Shown here: positions 24,980 through 33,150 of the stretch, piece by piece
Layout of the letters: every line of letters begins with the position of its first letter
Position numbering within the stretch: position 1 is the stretch's first letter
Source: Glycomyces buryatensis
GTDB taxonomy: Bacteria > Actinomycetota > Actinomycetes > Mycobacteriales > Micromonosporaceae
Length of the DNA stretch: 44,650 nt
Direction: 5' to 3'
Assembly: GCF_004912275.1 (NCBI RefSeq)
Contig: NZ_STGY01000083.1
Span: 306,913-351,562 of the forward strand
Notes under the pieces: generated by a model
Seen by the model: only the letters and a program-made list of their open reading frames with translations
The model's database searches: none
Told to the model about the DNA's origin: nothing
Translations under genes and position numbers: made by a program

Positions 24980-26014
24980 TCACGCCCGGAGCGGAGCCGT
25001 CGCGAATTCCGCCATCCCCTTGTCGAAGCGGGTCTCGGCCCGAAAACCCAGGACCGCTTCGGCCAGGTCGGGCGAGGCGACGACGTGCCTCACGTCCCCG
25101 AGCCGGTACTCCCCCGTAACGACCGGCTTCGGCACCCCGGTGAAACCGGCGGCCAGGGCGTTCGCCATGTCACCGACGCTGTGCGGCTCGCCGCTGGCGA
25201 TATTGCACGCCCCGTTCCAGTCCGAATCGAGCGCGAGCACGTTCGCCCGGGCCACGTCGTCCACGTGCACGAAGTCGCGCATCTGACCGCCGTCCTCGAA
25301 CACCCTGGGCGCCCTGCCGGCCTCGAAGGCGCTGCGGAAGATCGCGGCGACGCCCGCGTACGGAGTGTCGCGGGGCATCCGGGGGCCGTACACATTGTGG
25401 TATCGCAACGCGCACACGTTCACACCCGCTTCACGTCCATACAGGAACGACAGGTGCTCGGTGTGAACCTTGGTGGCGGCGTACACATTGCGCGGGTCGA
25501 ACCCGGCGTGCTCCGGCACCGTCTCCCAGTCCAGGTCCTCACCGCACGTGGGGCAGCGCGGTTCGAAGCGCCCGGCGTCGAGGTCGGCCGCGCTCCTGGG
25601 TGGGACGTCTCCCCGGCCGTGGTCGGGGCAGTTGTAGCGGCCCTCGCCGTAGACGACCATCGAGGAGGCCACGACGAGCCGACCCTTGAACGACCGGTTC
25701 CACAGGGCCCGCAGCAGGTTCGCGGTTCCCAGGTCATTGTCGCGGACATAGGCCGACACGTCGTTGAAGTCGACGCCGAGCCCCACCCGGGCGGCCTGGT
25801 GGCACACCGCGTCGACCCCGGCGACGGCGCCCTGCACCGCCGCCTCGTCGGACAGGTCACCGACCCGAAAGTCCACCCCGTCCGGCAGATAGTCGGGCAG
25901 GCCGTCCTGCACGGCAAGAGAATCGAGCACCACCACCTCGTCGCCGCGCGCGACGAGCCGGTCGACGATGTGGCTGCCGATGAATCCGGCCCCGCCGGTC
26001 ACGAGCACTCGCAT
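24980..26014 (-). CDS. NAD-dependent sugar-nucleotide epimerase with CxxH...CxxC insert
   Basis: A 344-residue extended short-chain dehydrogenase. The Rossmann motif GGAGFIGSH (residues 7-15), Ser in VASSMVVYG and the YAATK motif (Y178, K182) mark an active NAD-dependent epimerase or dehydratase. An insert after the active-site Ser, residues about 125-170, contains C129, H132, C154 and C157 (CPDH...CPTC), which looks like a structural zinc site. ATG 26014 follows AAAGGAAG; sequence further upstream shows no conserved residues. It is the last gene of a leftward operon with a response regulator, sensor kinase and membrane glycosyltransferase, so a role in an envelope or secondary glycan is inferred. 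Confidence 0.9.
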   Translation of the reverse strand: MRVLVTGGAGFIGSHIVDRLVARGDEVVVLDSLAVQDGLPDYLPDGVDFRVGDLSDEAAVQGAVAGVDAVCHQAARVGLGVDFNDVSAYVRDNDLGTANLLRALWNRSFKGRLVVASSMVVYGEGRYNCPDHGRGDVPPRSAADLDAGRFEPRCPTCGEDLDWETVPEHAGFDPRNVYAATKVHTEHLSFLYGREAGVNVCALRYHNVYGPRMPRDTPYAGVAAIFRSAFEAGRAPRVFEDGGQMRDFVHVDDVARANVLALDSDWNGACNIASGEPHSVGDMANALAAGFTGVPKPVVTGEYRLGDVRHVVASPDLAEAVLGFRAETRFDKGMAEFATAPLRA

Positions 26015-26061
26015 TTTCTTCCTTTCTAAGGCACAGTCTTCCCGGCGGCGCAGCGTCGCTG

Positions 26062-27342
26062 TCACCACGGAGTTTGGAGGACCGCCGCGAGGAGGACCGC
26101 GACGCCCAGTTGGACGGTCAGCCACGGGCGGATGCTCCGCAGCGCGCATCCGGCGAGGAGGATCAGAGGGATGAACGGCTGCCAGATCCGCTCGACCTCA
26201 CCGGAGTACATGCCCGAGAAGGTCGCGATCGCGATCGAGGCGAGGGCCGAGCCGACGACGATCCACATTGCCCGGTTGCGCAGGAACACGAGAGCGGCCG
26301 TGATGGCCGGGCCGATCGCGAGCGCGAGGATCGCCGGGTTCCCGATCAGGAAGTACCAGTAGCCGCGGTGGGAGGCCACGCCGGCGTAGTACCGGATGCG
26401 GGTGGCGGCCATGCCGTCGAGATACCAGTAGCCCCAGGCGAGCGGGGCGAGGACGATTGCGGCGGCGACGGCTCCGCCGCCCAGGATGACGTCCCAGCGG
26501 CGGCGGAGGACGGCGACGACGAGGAACGGCAGGGCGACCAGGGCGCTGGAGAAGGTCAGCAGCGCGGCGGCCCCGGCCAGGAGGCCGCCGGCGACGGTGA
26601 GCGCCCAGGCCTTCGGCCCGGTGCGGCCGGTGGCGAGGACGAGCAGCGCCATCGCGACGAGGACGACGCAGAAGACGATGTCAGCGTTGTTGTGCCAGAA
26701 CGCGGCCGGAACGATGACCAGGAACGGTGCGGCGCGGCGGGCGAGTCGCTCCCCGGCGATCTCGCGGCCGATGATCAGCGCGGCGCCGACCGAGGCGCCC
26801 GCGGCGAGCAGGATCAGCGTGTTGTCGAAACAGAGTCCGGACAGGCCGATCCGGTCGGCGCCCCACAACAGGGTGAGGAGGCCGGGCGGGTGGGACGAGA
26901 GGTGGGTCGGGAAGTCACCGGCGGCCTGGGTGGTCGTGTACGTCTCCAGGAAGGACCTGAGGCCCCCGGCGTCGTCGATGAGGTGGATGTGGGCGCCGTA
27001 GTCGCGGTGCAGGTCGGTGCGAGTGTTCTCGTGGGAGTGCGCGAAGGACAGCGCGAGGCTGAACGCGATCCCGCCGAGTGCCATGGGCGCGACGGTCCAG
27101 CGCCAGCGCCAGCGGGCGGCGATGACCGGGAGAGCGGCGATGAGCAGGGCCCCGGCGCCGATCGGAATGAGCAGTCTCGCGTCGATGTCCGGGTGCCAGT
27201 GCCCGTAGAGGGGCATGGCGCTGAGTTTGAGCCAGGCCTCGGTGGTGGCCACCTTGTATTGGCCCAGTGCCCAGGCGAGGACGAGCAGCAGCGCCCAGGC
27301 GCTGAGGATCAGGGCCGTGGCGACCGTTCTGCGTCGGATCAC
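26062..27342 (-). CDS. Multi-pass membrane protein, GT39/GT-C-like glycosyltransferase
   Basis: A 426-residue protein with about 10 predicted membrane segments. A large extracytoplasmic loop follows the second or third helix (ENTRTDLHRDYGAHIHLIDDAGG...THLSSHPPGLLTLLWG). The HPPG sequence after an acidic loop is typical of PMT/ArnT-like GT-C glycosyltransferases that use polyprenyl-phosphate sugars. GTG 27342 overlaps the stop of the sensor kinase (GTGA), showing translational coupling. A longer upstream frame is just the antisense-like shifted frame of the kinase. Neighbouring epimerase and the DUF2064-GT2 fusion support a glycan function. The donor and acceptor are unknown. Confidence 0.75.
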   Translation of the reverse strand: MIRRRTVATALILSAWALLLVLAWALGQYKVATTEAWLKLSAMPLYGHWHPDIDARLLIPIGAGALLIAALPVIAARWRWRWTVAPMALGGIAFSLALSFAHSHENTRTDLHRDYGAHIHLIDDAGGLRSFLETYTTTQAAGDFPTHLSSHPPGLLTLLWGADRIGLSGLCFDNTLILLAAGASVGAALIIGREIAGERLARRAAPFLVIVPAAFWHNNADIVFCVVLVAMALLVLATGRTGPKAWALTVAGGLLAGAAALLTFSSALVALPFLVVAVLRRRWDVILGGGAVAAAIVLAPLAWGYWYLDGMAATRIRYYAGVASHRGYWYFLIGNPAILALAIGPAITAALVFLRNRAMWIVVGSALASIAIATFSGMYSGEVERIWQPFIPLILLAGCALRSIRPWLTVQLGVAVLLAAVLQTPW

Positions 27343-28562
27343 CAGACACCCCCTAGCGGCAGCCGGACGGTGAAGCGGCATCCGTTGCCCCAGTTGGCGA
27401 CCGAGACGGTGCCGCCGTGGGCTTCGATGAGGCCGCGGGCGATGGCCAGGCCGAGTCCGCCGCCGCGTTCGTCCCGGCGGCGGGCGTCGTCGCCGCGGAA
27501 GGCGATGTCGAAGACGCGCGGCAGGTCGGCTTCGGGGATGCCGCCGCATTCGTCGCCGACCCGTACGGCGACGGTCCCGGCCTCGCCGACGGCTTCGACC
27601 CTGACAGTCCCACCGGGCGGGGTGTGGCGAATCGCGTTGTCGAGCAGGTTGGCAAGGGCGCGAGTGCATTCGCGGGCCGAGACCTCGGCGGGGGGCAGGT
27701 CGGCGCAGTTCTCGGTCAGGCCGACGCCCTTGAATTCGGCGGCGGCGGAGGCCCCGGCGAGCGCGTCGGCGAGGGCGTCGGACAGGTCGACCTTCTCGGC
27801 GCCGAGCCGCAGGACCCCGGAGTTGATGCGGGAGAGTTCGAACAGGTCGTCCACGAGGGCGGTGAGCCGTTCCGCGTCGGTGCGAATCTGCGAGTGGTAG
27901 CGCTTGAGGGTGGCGTCATCGTCCACGATGTCGTCGTCCAGGGCCTCGGCCATGGCGCGGATGGTGGCGAGCGGGGCGCGCAGGTCGTGGGAGACCCAGG
28001 CGATGAGCTCGCGCCGTGAGGCTTCGAGGGCGCGTTCGCGGCGCTGGGATTCGTCCAGGCGCCGGGAGACGTCGTTGAGTTCGGCGGCGAGCATGGCCAG
28101 TTCGCCGGGCCCGGTGACGGGGGGCGCGTTCTCGGCGTGGATGCGGCCGTCCGTGCCGACGAGGGTGCGGGCGTAGTCGCCGACCTGGCGCGCGCCGGCG
28201 CCGATGTCGTCGCCGAGCTGCCAGGCGGCGCCGAGTGCGATCCCGGCGGCCACGATGAGCACCACGAACAGCACGACCAGGTCGTGCGCGGAGATGAACA
28301 TGGCCTGGGCGGCGGTGACGACGCCGGTGGCGGCGACCAGGACCGAGGACATGGCGACGGTGAGGGCCTGGATGCGGGCGGGCCGGTTGCGCAGCAGGCG
28401 CAGCACGATGCCGCCGAGGATGCTGGCGATGGTGGAGGCGACGGCGGCGATGCCGATCAGGACGGCGATGTCGCGGGGCGGGAAGTCGGCGGCCAGCGCG
28501 ATCGCCCCGGCCGCGGCGAGCGCCGTGGCGAGGATGAGGAGGAAACCGATGCGGCGCATCAT
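27339..28562 (-). CDS. Sensor histidine kinase
   Basis: A 407-residue membrane kinase. Four hydrophobic segments in residues about 5-110 with short loops form the sensor part, then a HAMP-like region (residues about 112-175), the HisKA box with phospho-acceptor H192 (AWVSHDLRAPLATIRAMAEAL), and a HATPase domain with N box NLLDNAIRHTPPGG, G1 DECGGIPEADL and G2 GGGLGLAIARGLIEAHGG. Its start codon overlaps the response regulator stop (ATGA). The signal sensed is not evident; the lack of a large external domain suggests sensing in or near the membrane. It is cotranscribed with glycosylation genes. Confidence 0.93.
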   Translation of the reverse strand: MMRRIGFLLILATALAAAGAIALAADFPPRDIAVLIGIAAVASTIASILGGIVLRLLRNRPARIQALTVAMSSVLVAATGVVTAAQAMFISAHDLVVLFVVLIVAAGIALGAAWQLGDDIGAGARQVGDYARTLVGTDGRIHAENAPPVTGPGELAMLAAELNDVSRRLDESQRRERALEASRRELIAWVSHDLRAPLATIRAMAEALDDDIVDDDATLKRYHSQIRTDAERLTALVDDLFELSRINSGVLRLGAEKVDLSDALADALAGASAAAEFKGVGLTENCADLPPAEVSARECTRALANLLDNAIRHTPPGGTVRVEAVGEAGTVAVRVGDECGGIPEADLPRVFDIAFRGDDARRRDERGGGLGLAIARGLIEAHGGTVSVANWGNGCRFTVRLPLGGVW

Positions 28563-29248
28563 GCCTCCCACCGGTAGCCGACACCGCGCACGGTCTTGAG
28601 GTGGGTCGGCGCGGACGGGTCGTCCTCGATCTTCTCGCGCAGCCGCCGGACGTGCACGGTGACCGTCGACGTATCGCCGATGCTCCAACCCCACACCGAT
28701 TCCAGCAGCTCCTCGCGGCGGAAGGCCCGCCCGGGATTGGTCAGGAACGACACGAGCAGGTCGAACTCCTTGGTCGTCAGCGTCAGCGGCAGGCCGGCCC
28801 GGCGGACCTCGTGCGCGACGGTATCGACTTCGAGCCCGCCGCCGGTCAGGAGCTCGGCGGGTCCGGAGCTGGCGGCGGCGCGCCGCAATACGGCTCGGAC
28901 GCGCGCGGCGAGCTCGCGCGGAGAGAAGGGTTTGGTGACGTAGTCGTCGGCCCCGAGGTCGAGACCGGTGATGCGGTCGTTCTCCTCGCCGAGCGCGGTC
29001 AGCATGACCACGGGGATGCCGGTCGCGGCGCGCAGTCGCCGGCACACCTCGAAGCCGTCCATGCCGGGCATCATCAAGTCGAGGACGACCAGGTCGGGAA
29101 GGGTGTCAAGGGCGCGCTTGAGCCCGATGTCGCCATCGGGGGCGTAGTCGACTTCGAAGCCCTCGCGGCGCAGGTATCGGGCGACGACTTCGGCCAGAGC
29201 GGGATCGTCGTCGACGACCAGCACTCGCGGCGCGGCGTCCAGGTTCAT
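28559..29248 (-). CDS. OmpR/PhoB-family response regulator
   Basis: A 229-residue response regulator. The receiver domain has acidic residues D13-D15, phospho-acceptor D57 (LVVLDLMMPGMDG), T84 and K106 (YVTKPFSPREL). The C-terminal winged helix (residues about 130-228, LTLTTKEFDLL...TVTVHVRRLREKIEDDP...VRGVGYRWE) is of OmpR type. ATG 29248 is preceded by AAGGTAG. It is the first gene of the leftward operon and lies 112 bp from the divergent DUF2064-GT2 gene, so it may act on this shared promoter region. Confidence 0.94.
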   Translation of the reverse strand: MNLDAAPRVLVVDDDPALAEVVARYLRREGFEVDYAPDGDIGLKRALDTLPDLVVLDLMMPGMDGFEVCRRLRAATGIPVVMLTALGEENDRITGLDLGADDYVTKPFSPRELAARVRAVLRRAAASSGPAELLTGGGLEVDTVAHEVRRAGLPLTLTTKEFDLLVSFLTNPGRAFRREELLESVWGWSIGDTSTVTVHVRRLREKIEDDPSAPTHLKTVRGVGYRWEA

Positions 29249-29360
29249 GGCACTACCTTGACCCATCCTTGCCCGGGGTGCCATCCGAAGGCCCAGACTT
29301 TCGCATACCGTAAGGAACTCCCGGGCCCGCAGGGGCGATTCGGCTCGTAGCATCGGCCTC

Positions 29361-30662
29361 ATGCAGCGGACTCATCTCCTCGTATTGGCGAAGTCCCCGG
29401 TCCCCGGCCGGGTCAAGACTCGGCTCTCGCCTCCCCTGACCGCGGCGGAGGCCGCCGAGGTGGCGGAGGCGGCGCTGGCCGACACGCTCGAAGCGGTCGC
29501 CGGTTGCGGCGCCGACCGGAAGATTATCGCGCTTGATGGCGAGCCGGGGCCGTGGCTGCCGGCGGGTTTCGAGATCGTCGCGCAGGTGCCGGGCAGCTTC
29601 AATGAGCGGCTGGCGGCGGCGTGGGCGTTCGCGGACGGTCCGGGGATCCAGATCGGCATGGACACGCCGCAGGTCACCGCCGGGCTCCTTGACGAATGCC
29701 TCGCGGTCATCGAGTCCGGGAACGAGGCGGCCCTGGGCCTGGCCGAGGACGGCGGCTGGTGGGCGCTGGGTCTGGCCCGGCCGCACCCGGAGGCGTTCGA
29801 CGGGGTGCCGATGAGCCGGGACGACACCGGCGTGCATCAGTGGATCCAACTGGATGCGCTGGGCCTGACGGTGGCGGAGCTGCCGAAGCTGCGGGATCTG
29901 GACGACGCCGAGGACGCGCGGGCCATCGCCGCCGCCGCGCCCCGCACTCGTACGGCCCGGAAGGTGTGGTCGCTGCTCGAAGCGCCGACGGCGAAGGTCG
30001 ACGTGATCCTGCCGGTGCTCAATGAGCGCGATGCGATCCCCTGGGTGCTCGATCGGATGCCGAAGGGCTGCAACCCGATCGTGGTCGACAATGGCTCCGA
30101 TGACGGTTCGGCCGAGGTCGCCGCCGAGCACGGGGCCCAGGTCGTCTCCGAGTCAAGGCGCGGTTTCGGGGCGGCCTGCTTCGCCGGGCTCGAAGCGGCT
30201 ACGGCGCCGGTCGTGGCGTTCATGGACTGCGACGCCTCGCTCGACCCGGGCGACCTGGAGGCGATCTGCGGGCCGGTCCTGGACGGCGAGGCCGACCTGG
30301 TGCTGGGCGCCCGCAAAGCCGAGGCCGGGGCGCTGCCGCTGCACGGTCGCGTCGCCAACCGGTACCTGGCGCGGCGGGTCCGCCGGCTCTGCGGCGCGCA
30401 GGTCACCGATATCGGCCCGATGCGGGCCGCGAGGCGAGAAGCCTTGCTGGACTTGGGCATCAGCGACCGGCGCTCGGGCTGGCCGCTGGAGATGGTGCTG
30501 CGCGCGGGGCTGGCGGGCTGGCGGATCGCGGAACTTCAGGTGCCGTACACCGCGCGGATCGGCAAGAGCAAGGTCACCGGCACCGTCCGCGGGACGCTGC
30601 GGGCGGTCAAGGACATGCGGGCGCAGCTGGCGAAGGCCCGCGAAGCCGCCCACCACCGCTGA
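29361..30662 (+). CDS. DUF2064 - GT2 glycosyltransferase fusion
   Basis: A 433-residue two-domain protein. Residues about 1-195 form a DUF2064/CofC-like nucleotidyltransferase-fold domain (VLAKSPVPGRVKTRL, GMDTPQVT, EDGGWWALGL). From residue 213 onward lies a GT-A fold family 2 glycosyltransferase (VDVILPVLNERDAIPWVL, VVDNGSDDGS, and the DxD-like DCDASLDPGD), resembling dolichyl-phosphate mannose synthase-like enzymes. The pairing suggests activated-sugar formation or sensing coupled to transfer to a polyprenyl phosphate. It is divergent from the response regulator operon containing a GT-C-like protein that could use such a donor. ATG 29361 begins immediately at the first strand. Confidence 0.88.
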   Translation: MQRTHLLVLAKSPVPGRVKTRLSPPLTAAEAAEVAEAALADTLEAVAGCGADRKIIALDGEPGPWLPAGFEIVAQVPGSFNERLAAAWAFADGPGIQIGMDTPQVTAGLLDECLAVIESGNEAALGLAEDGGWWALGLARPHPEAFDGVPMSRDDTGVHQWIQLDALGLTVAELPKLRDLDDAEDARAIAAAAPRTRTARKVWSLLEAPTAKVDVILPVLNERDAIPWVLDRMPKGCNPIVVDNGSDDGSAEVAAEHGAQVVSESRRGFGAACFAGLEAATAPVVAFMDCDASLDPGDLEAICGPVLDGEADLVLGARKAEAGALPLHGRVANRYLARRVRRLCGAQVTDIGPMRAARREALLDLGISDRRSGWPLEMVLRAGLAGWRIAELQVPYTARIGKSKVTGTVRGTLRAVKDMRAQLAKAREAAHHR

Positions 30663-30674
30663 CGAACAGAATCC

Positions 30675-30692
30675 TATAGGATATATCCTATA
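30675..30692 (+). promoter_or_regulatory. Perfect 18-bp palindrome upstream of mtnP
   Basis: TATAGGATATATCCTATA is a perfect palindrome, 15 nt before the ATG at 30708. It contains a second, offset palindrome at its left edge (TCCTATAGGA, 30673-30682). It is strikingly AT-rich in this GC-rich context and sits just before the ribosome-binding site AAGGAG. A repressor operator overlapping a -10 element is the simplest reading; the regulator family is unknown. Confidence 0.6.
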
Positions 30693-30707
30693 CCATTAAG
30701 GAGAGCG

Positions 30708-31472
30708 ATGAGCGAGCAGGCACGGGCCGAGGTCGGCGTCTTCGGCGGCACCGGCTTCTACGAGTTGGACGGCGAGATCGAACAGGTCGAGATCGAAACC
30801 CCTTGGGGCGCACCGTCAGCCCCGATCACTATCGCCGATTTCGGCGGGGTGCGCACCGCGTTCCTGCCGCGACACGGCATCGGCCACCGCTTCCCGCCGC
30901 ACCAGGTCAACTACCGGGCCAATGTGGACGCAATGCGGCAGTTGGGGGTGCGGTCCCTGATCTCACCGTTCGCGGCCGGTTCGCTCCGCCCGGAGGTGCG
31001 ACCGGGAGAGTTCGTGGTGTGCGACCAGATCGTGGACCGCACCTGGGGCCGCGCGTCGACCTTCCATAAGGAATTCACCGACGGCCCGGTCCACATCCCG
31101 TTCGCCGACCCGTACGACCCGGCACTGCGAAACGCGGCGCTCGCGGCGGCCGCGGAGATCGGTGTGACGGCGCACGACGGCGGCACCGTGGTGGTCATCA
31201 ACGGCCCCCGCTTCTCCAGCCGAGCCGAGTCGAAATGGCATCGGGACGCGGGCTGGCACGTGGTGAACATGACCCAGTCCCCCGAGGCGCCCTTGGCAAT
31301 GGAGGCCGGAATCCCGTTCTGCGGCATAGCACTGGTAACCGACTACGACGCGGGCCTGGAAGAGGACCCCGACATCGAACCGGTCACCCAAGAAGCGGTC
31401 TTCAAGGTCTTCGAAGCCAACCTCGCCAAGGTCAGAGAACTCCTCAAGACCCTGATCCCCCGCCTCGCCTGA
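30708..31472 (+). CDS. mtnP: S-methyl-5'-thioadenosine phosphorylase family
   Basis: A 254-residue PNP/MTAP-family (family 2) nucleoside phosphorylase. Landmarks are GVFGGTGFYEL, the phosphate-binding PRHGIGHRFPPHQVNYRAN, PFAAGSLRPEVRPGEFVVCDQIVDRTWGR, GPRFSSRAESKWHR, NMTQSPEAPLAMEAGI and VTDYDAG. The usual reaction converts methylthioadenosine and phosphate to adenine and methylthioribose-1-phosphate in polyamine/methionine salvage. Related paralogues act on other purine nucleosides, so substrate is not certain. AAGGAG precedes the ATG, and a perfect palindrome lies just upstream. It may be cotranscribed with the DUF2064-GT2 gene, 45 bp away, or have its own promoter. A strong hairpin terminator follows. 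Confidence 0.9.
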   Translation: MSEQARAEVGVFGGTGFYELDGEIEQVEIETPWGAPSAPITIADFGGVRTAFLPRHGIGHRFPPHQVNYRANVDAMRQLGVRSLISPFAAGSLRPEVRPGEFVVCDQIVDRTWGRASTFHKEFTDGPVHIPFADPYDPALRNAALAAAAEIGVTAHDGGTVVVINGPRFSSRAESKWHRDAGWHVVNMTQSPEAPLAMEAGIPFCGIALVTDYDAGLEEDPDIEPVTQEAVFKVFEANLAKVRELLKTLIPRLA

Positions 31473-31538
31473 TCCCTAAGGGCGCGAATCCCCGCCGGGT
31501 CCAATCGCCGTGCGACTCGGCCGTGCGACATGCTTGTC

Positions 31539-31572
31539 AGACCCCCCGTACACACTGGTGAACGGGGGGTCT
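31539..31572 (+). terminator. Terminator after mtnP
   Basis: AGACCCCCCGT and ACGGGGGGTCT form a perfect 11-bp stem with a 12-nt loop, followed by TTCC. It lies 67 nt after the mtnP stop and 114 nt before the next gene. Confidence 0.75.
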
Positions 31573-31685
31573 TTCCTTGCGCCACACCCGACCTCGGGGG
31601 TCAGCGCCACCGCGGAGTTGACAAGCACCGGTACGCTGTCCGCCAGCGCGACCCTCCCGCGCCCACCCCGTCTACTGAGGAAGCC

Positions 31686-32432
31686 ATGGATATTGTTGCC
31701 GCCCTTCACTCCAACCTTGAGGTGGAGCCGTTCCCCGGAGTCGACGACGCCTGGCTCGCCGGCGGCCGCGTCCGTGCCACGCGGCAGCTGTACCTGACCG
31801 ACCGCGAGCGTCAGGTGATCTTCCAGGTGAGCGTGAAGCCCGAGACCGACCTGGAGGAGGTGCGGCGCTTCCTGCTGTTCGCGCGGGCGAACCTGGATCG
31901 GCTCTGGCAGGCGGTGCCGATGGTCGCCGTTCCCGGGTTGCGGCTGGAGCAGGCGGAATTCGACAGCGCGATCGCGGTGCTCCCTGCCGCCAATAACCTA
32001 CGACCGACTCAGGTCGAGGAGACCGACCTGCGGGTCTACCAGCTGTTCCCGGGGTGTCAGTACGAGGTCGCGATGACCGAGTCCGAATCGGATGCCGTCT
32101 ATCGGTGCCGGTACGGGCTCAAGTCGACCGACTGGACCCGTGACCCGAGTCCGGCGCTGCTGCTGCGCTGGGGATACCACCGGGAGGGCCAGCATCCGGT
32201 CAATCGCGATCAGGGTTTCACGGTCGACGCCGGTTCGGTGCGGACAAATTTTCGGATCATTACCAAGTGCCGAACCGGATGGATCTGGTGCGAGAACTTC
32301 ACCGGCCGGGAGATCCGCTTCGACTACGACCAGGACACCGGATTGACCTGGCAGGGCGACGGGGGCGTCGGGTCGGTGTCCCCGGAAGATGCCGGTGATC
32401 TGCTGTGGACGTTCGCGACCGGGAAGGCATAA
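31686..32432 (+). CDS. Unknown soluble protein, first of a two-gene unit
   Basis: A 248-residue protein of unrecognised family. It has no signal peptide or membrane segment. The sequence alternates beta-like stretches (RVRATRQLYLTDRERQVIFQVSV, DLRVYQLFPGCQYEVAM, NFRIITKCRTGWIWCENFTGREIRFDY) with one helical segment (LEEVRRFLLFARANLDRLWQAVP). It is Trp- and Arg-rich near the end. ATG 31686 is the first Met in this frame after the terminator of mtnP. The next gene begins 3 bp after the stop, so the two are translationally coupled and may act together. No function can be assigned. Confidence 0.75.
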   Translation: MDIVAALHSNLEVEPFPGVDDAWLAGGRVRATRQLYLTDRERQVIFQVSVKPETDLEEVRRFLLFARANLDRLWQAVPMVAVPGLRLEQAEFDSAIAVLPAANNLRPTQVEETDLRVYQLFPGCQYEVAMTESESDAVYRCRYGLKSTDWTRDPSPALLLRWGYHREGQHPVNRDQGFTVDAGSVRTNFRIITKCRTGWIWCENFTGREIRFDYDQDTGLTWQGDGGVGSVSPEDAGDLLWTFATGKA

Positions 32433-32435
32433 GCG

Positions 32436-33101
32436 ATGCAGTTGAATTCGGATTACACCACGGAGGCCGATCCGGCCTCCCGTGATCAGGTCTGCGACCT
32501 GATCACATCGCTCGCGTTGGCGCCCGGGGAAAAGACGATCGCGATCTTGTCCCACGCCCCGCAGGTCTACATGCAGACGATGATCACCCCGGAGGAGACC
32601 TTCGCCCTCGAGTTCCGCGACGCGAGCGATGGCAGGCACTTCTCAGTCGAGACCGGTTCGCGTTACGTCGTCAGCGAGGCGTTCCTGAGCTACTTCGACG
32701 GCACCAACAATTGGAAGACCAGGGTCGAGTGGAAGGGCGAGCAGGTCAGCGGCGATCGGCGGGCGCAGCCGGGAAATGGCCCGGACAGTCCCCTGATCAG
32801 AGACCTCCCCGACCGGGACGGCCTGTCCATGATGGCCTTCACCGACGCCTCCGATCTCAGTTGTCAGGCCTACGCCGCCGAGCTCGCCCGCTTCGAAGCA
32901 CAGGAGCGCGAAAGACTCTCCCTCACCGTGATCGACACGGCCGCTTCACCTGAACTCTGCGCAGAGTGGGGAGTCGACGGTTCCAGGCTGCCGATCCAGA
33001 TCATCTTCAAGGACGGCGTGCTGCAACGAGTCCTCCGAGGCGTCCGCTCGGCCAGGGCATTGACCCATCAGCTCGATTCCGCCATGGGCAATCACCACTG
33101 A
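32436..33101 (+). CDS. Unknown protein with C-terminal thioredoxin-like domain lacking CxxC
   Basis: A 221-residue protein. Residues about 128-215 match the thioredoxin fold in order: strand SMMAFTDASDLSCQAY at the active-site position, strand LSLTVIDTAASPELCAEWGV, then LPIQIIFKDGVLQRVLRG with the cis-Pro at P186. The active-site motif is D140-L-S-C143, so only the resolving-type Cys remains. Residues 1-105 form a separate domain (FALEFRDASDGRHF, EAFLSYFDGTNNWKTRVEW) that loosely recalls immunity-type or Imm1-like proteins of actinobacteria; this is only an impression. It is coupled to the unknown gene upstream and ends at a strong terminator. Confidence 0.75.
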   Translation: MQLNSDYTTEADPASRDQVCDLITSLALAPGEKTIAILSHAPQVYMQTMITPEETFALEFRDASDGRHFSVETGSRYVVSEAFLSYFDGTNNWKTRVEWKGEQVSGDRRAQPGNGPDSPLIRDLPDRDGLSMMAFTDASDLSCQAYAAELARFEAQERERLSLTVIDTAASPELCAEWGVDGSRLPIQIIFKDGVLQRVLRGVRSARALTHQLDSAMGNHH

Positions 33102-33109
33102 CGTGGCGG

Positions 33110-33142
33110 AGGCCCCTGCCGATTTCGGATCGGCAGGGGCCT
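33110..33142. terminator. Strong bidirectional terminator
   Basis: A perfect 14-bp stem (GGCCCCTGCCGAT with ATCGGCAGGGGCC, plus an A-T pair) with the loop TTCGG. It lies between the convergent thioredoxin-like gene and the DUF6069 gene. Confidence 0.85.
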
Positions 33143-33150
33143 TCGGCGGT

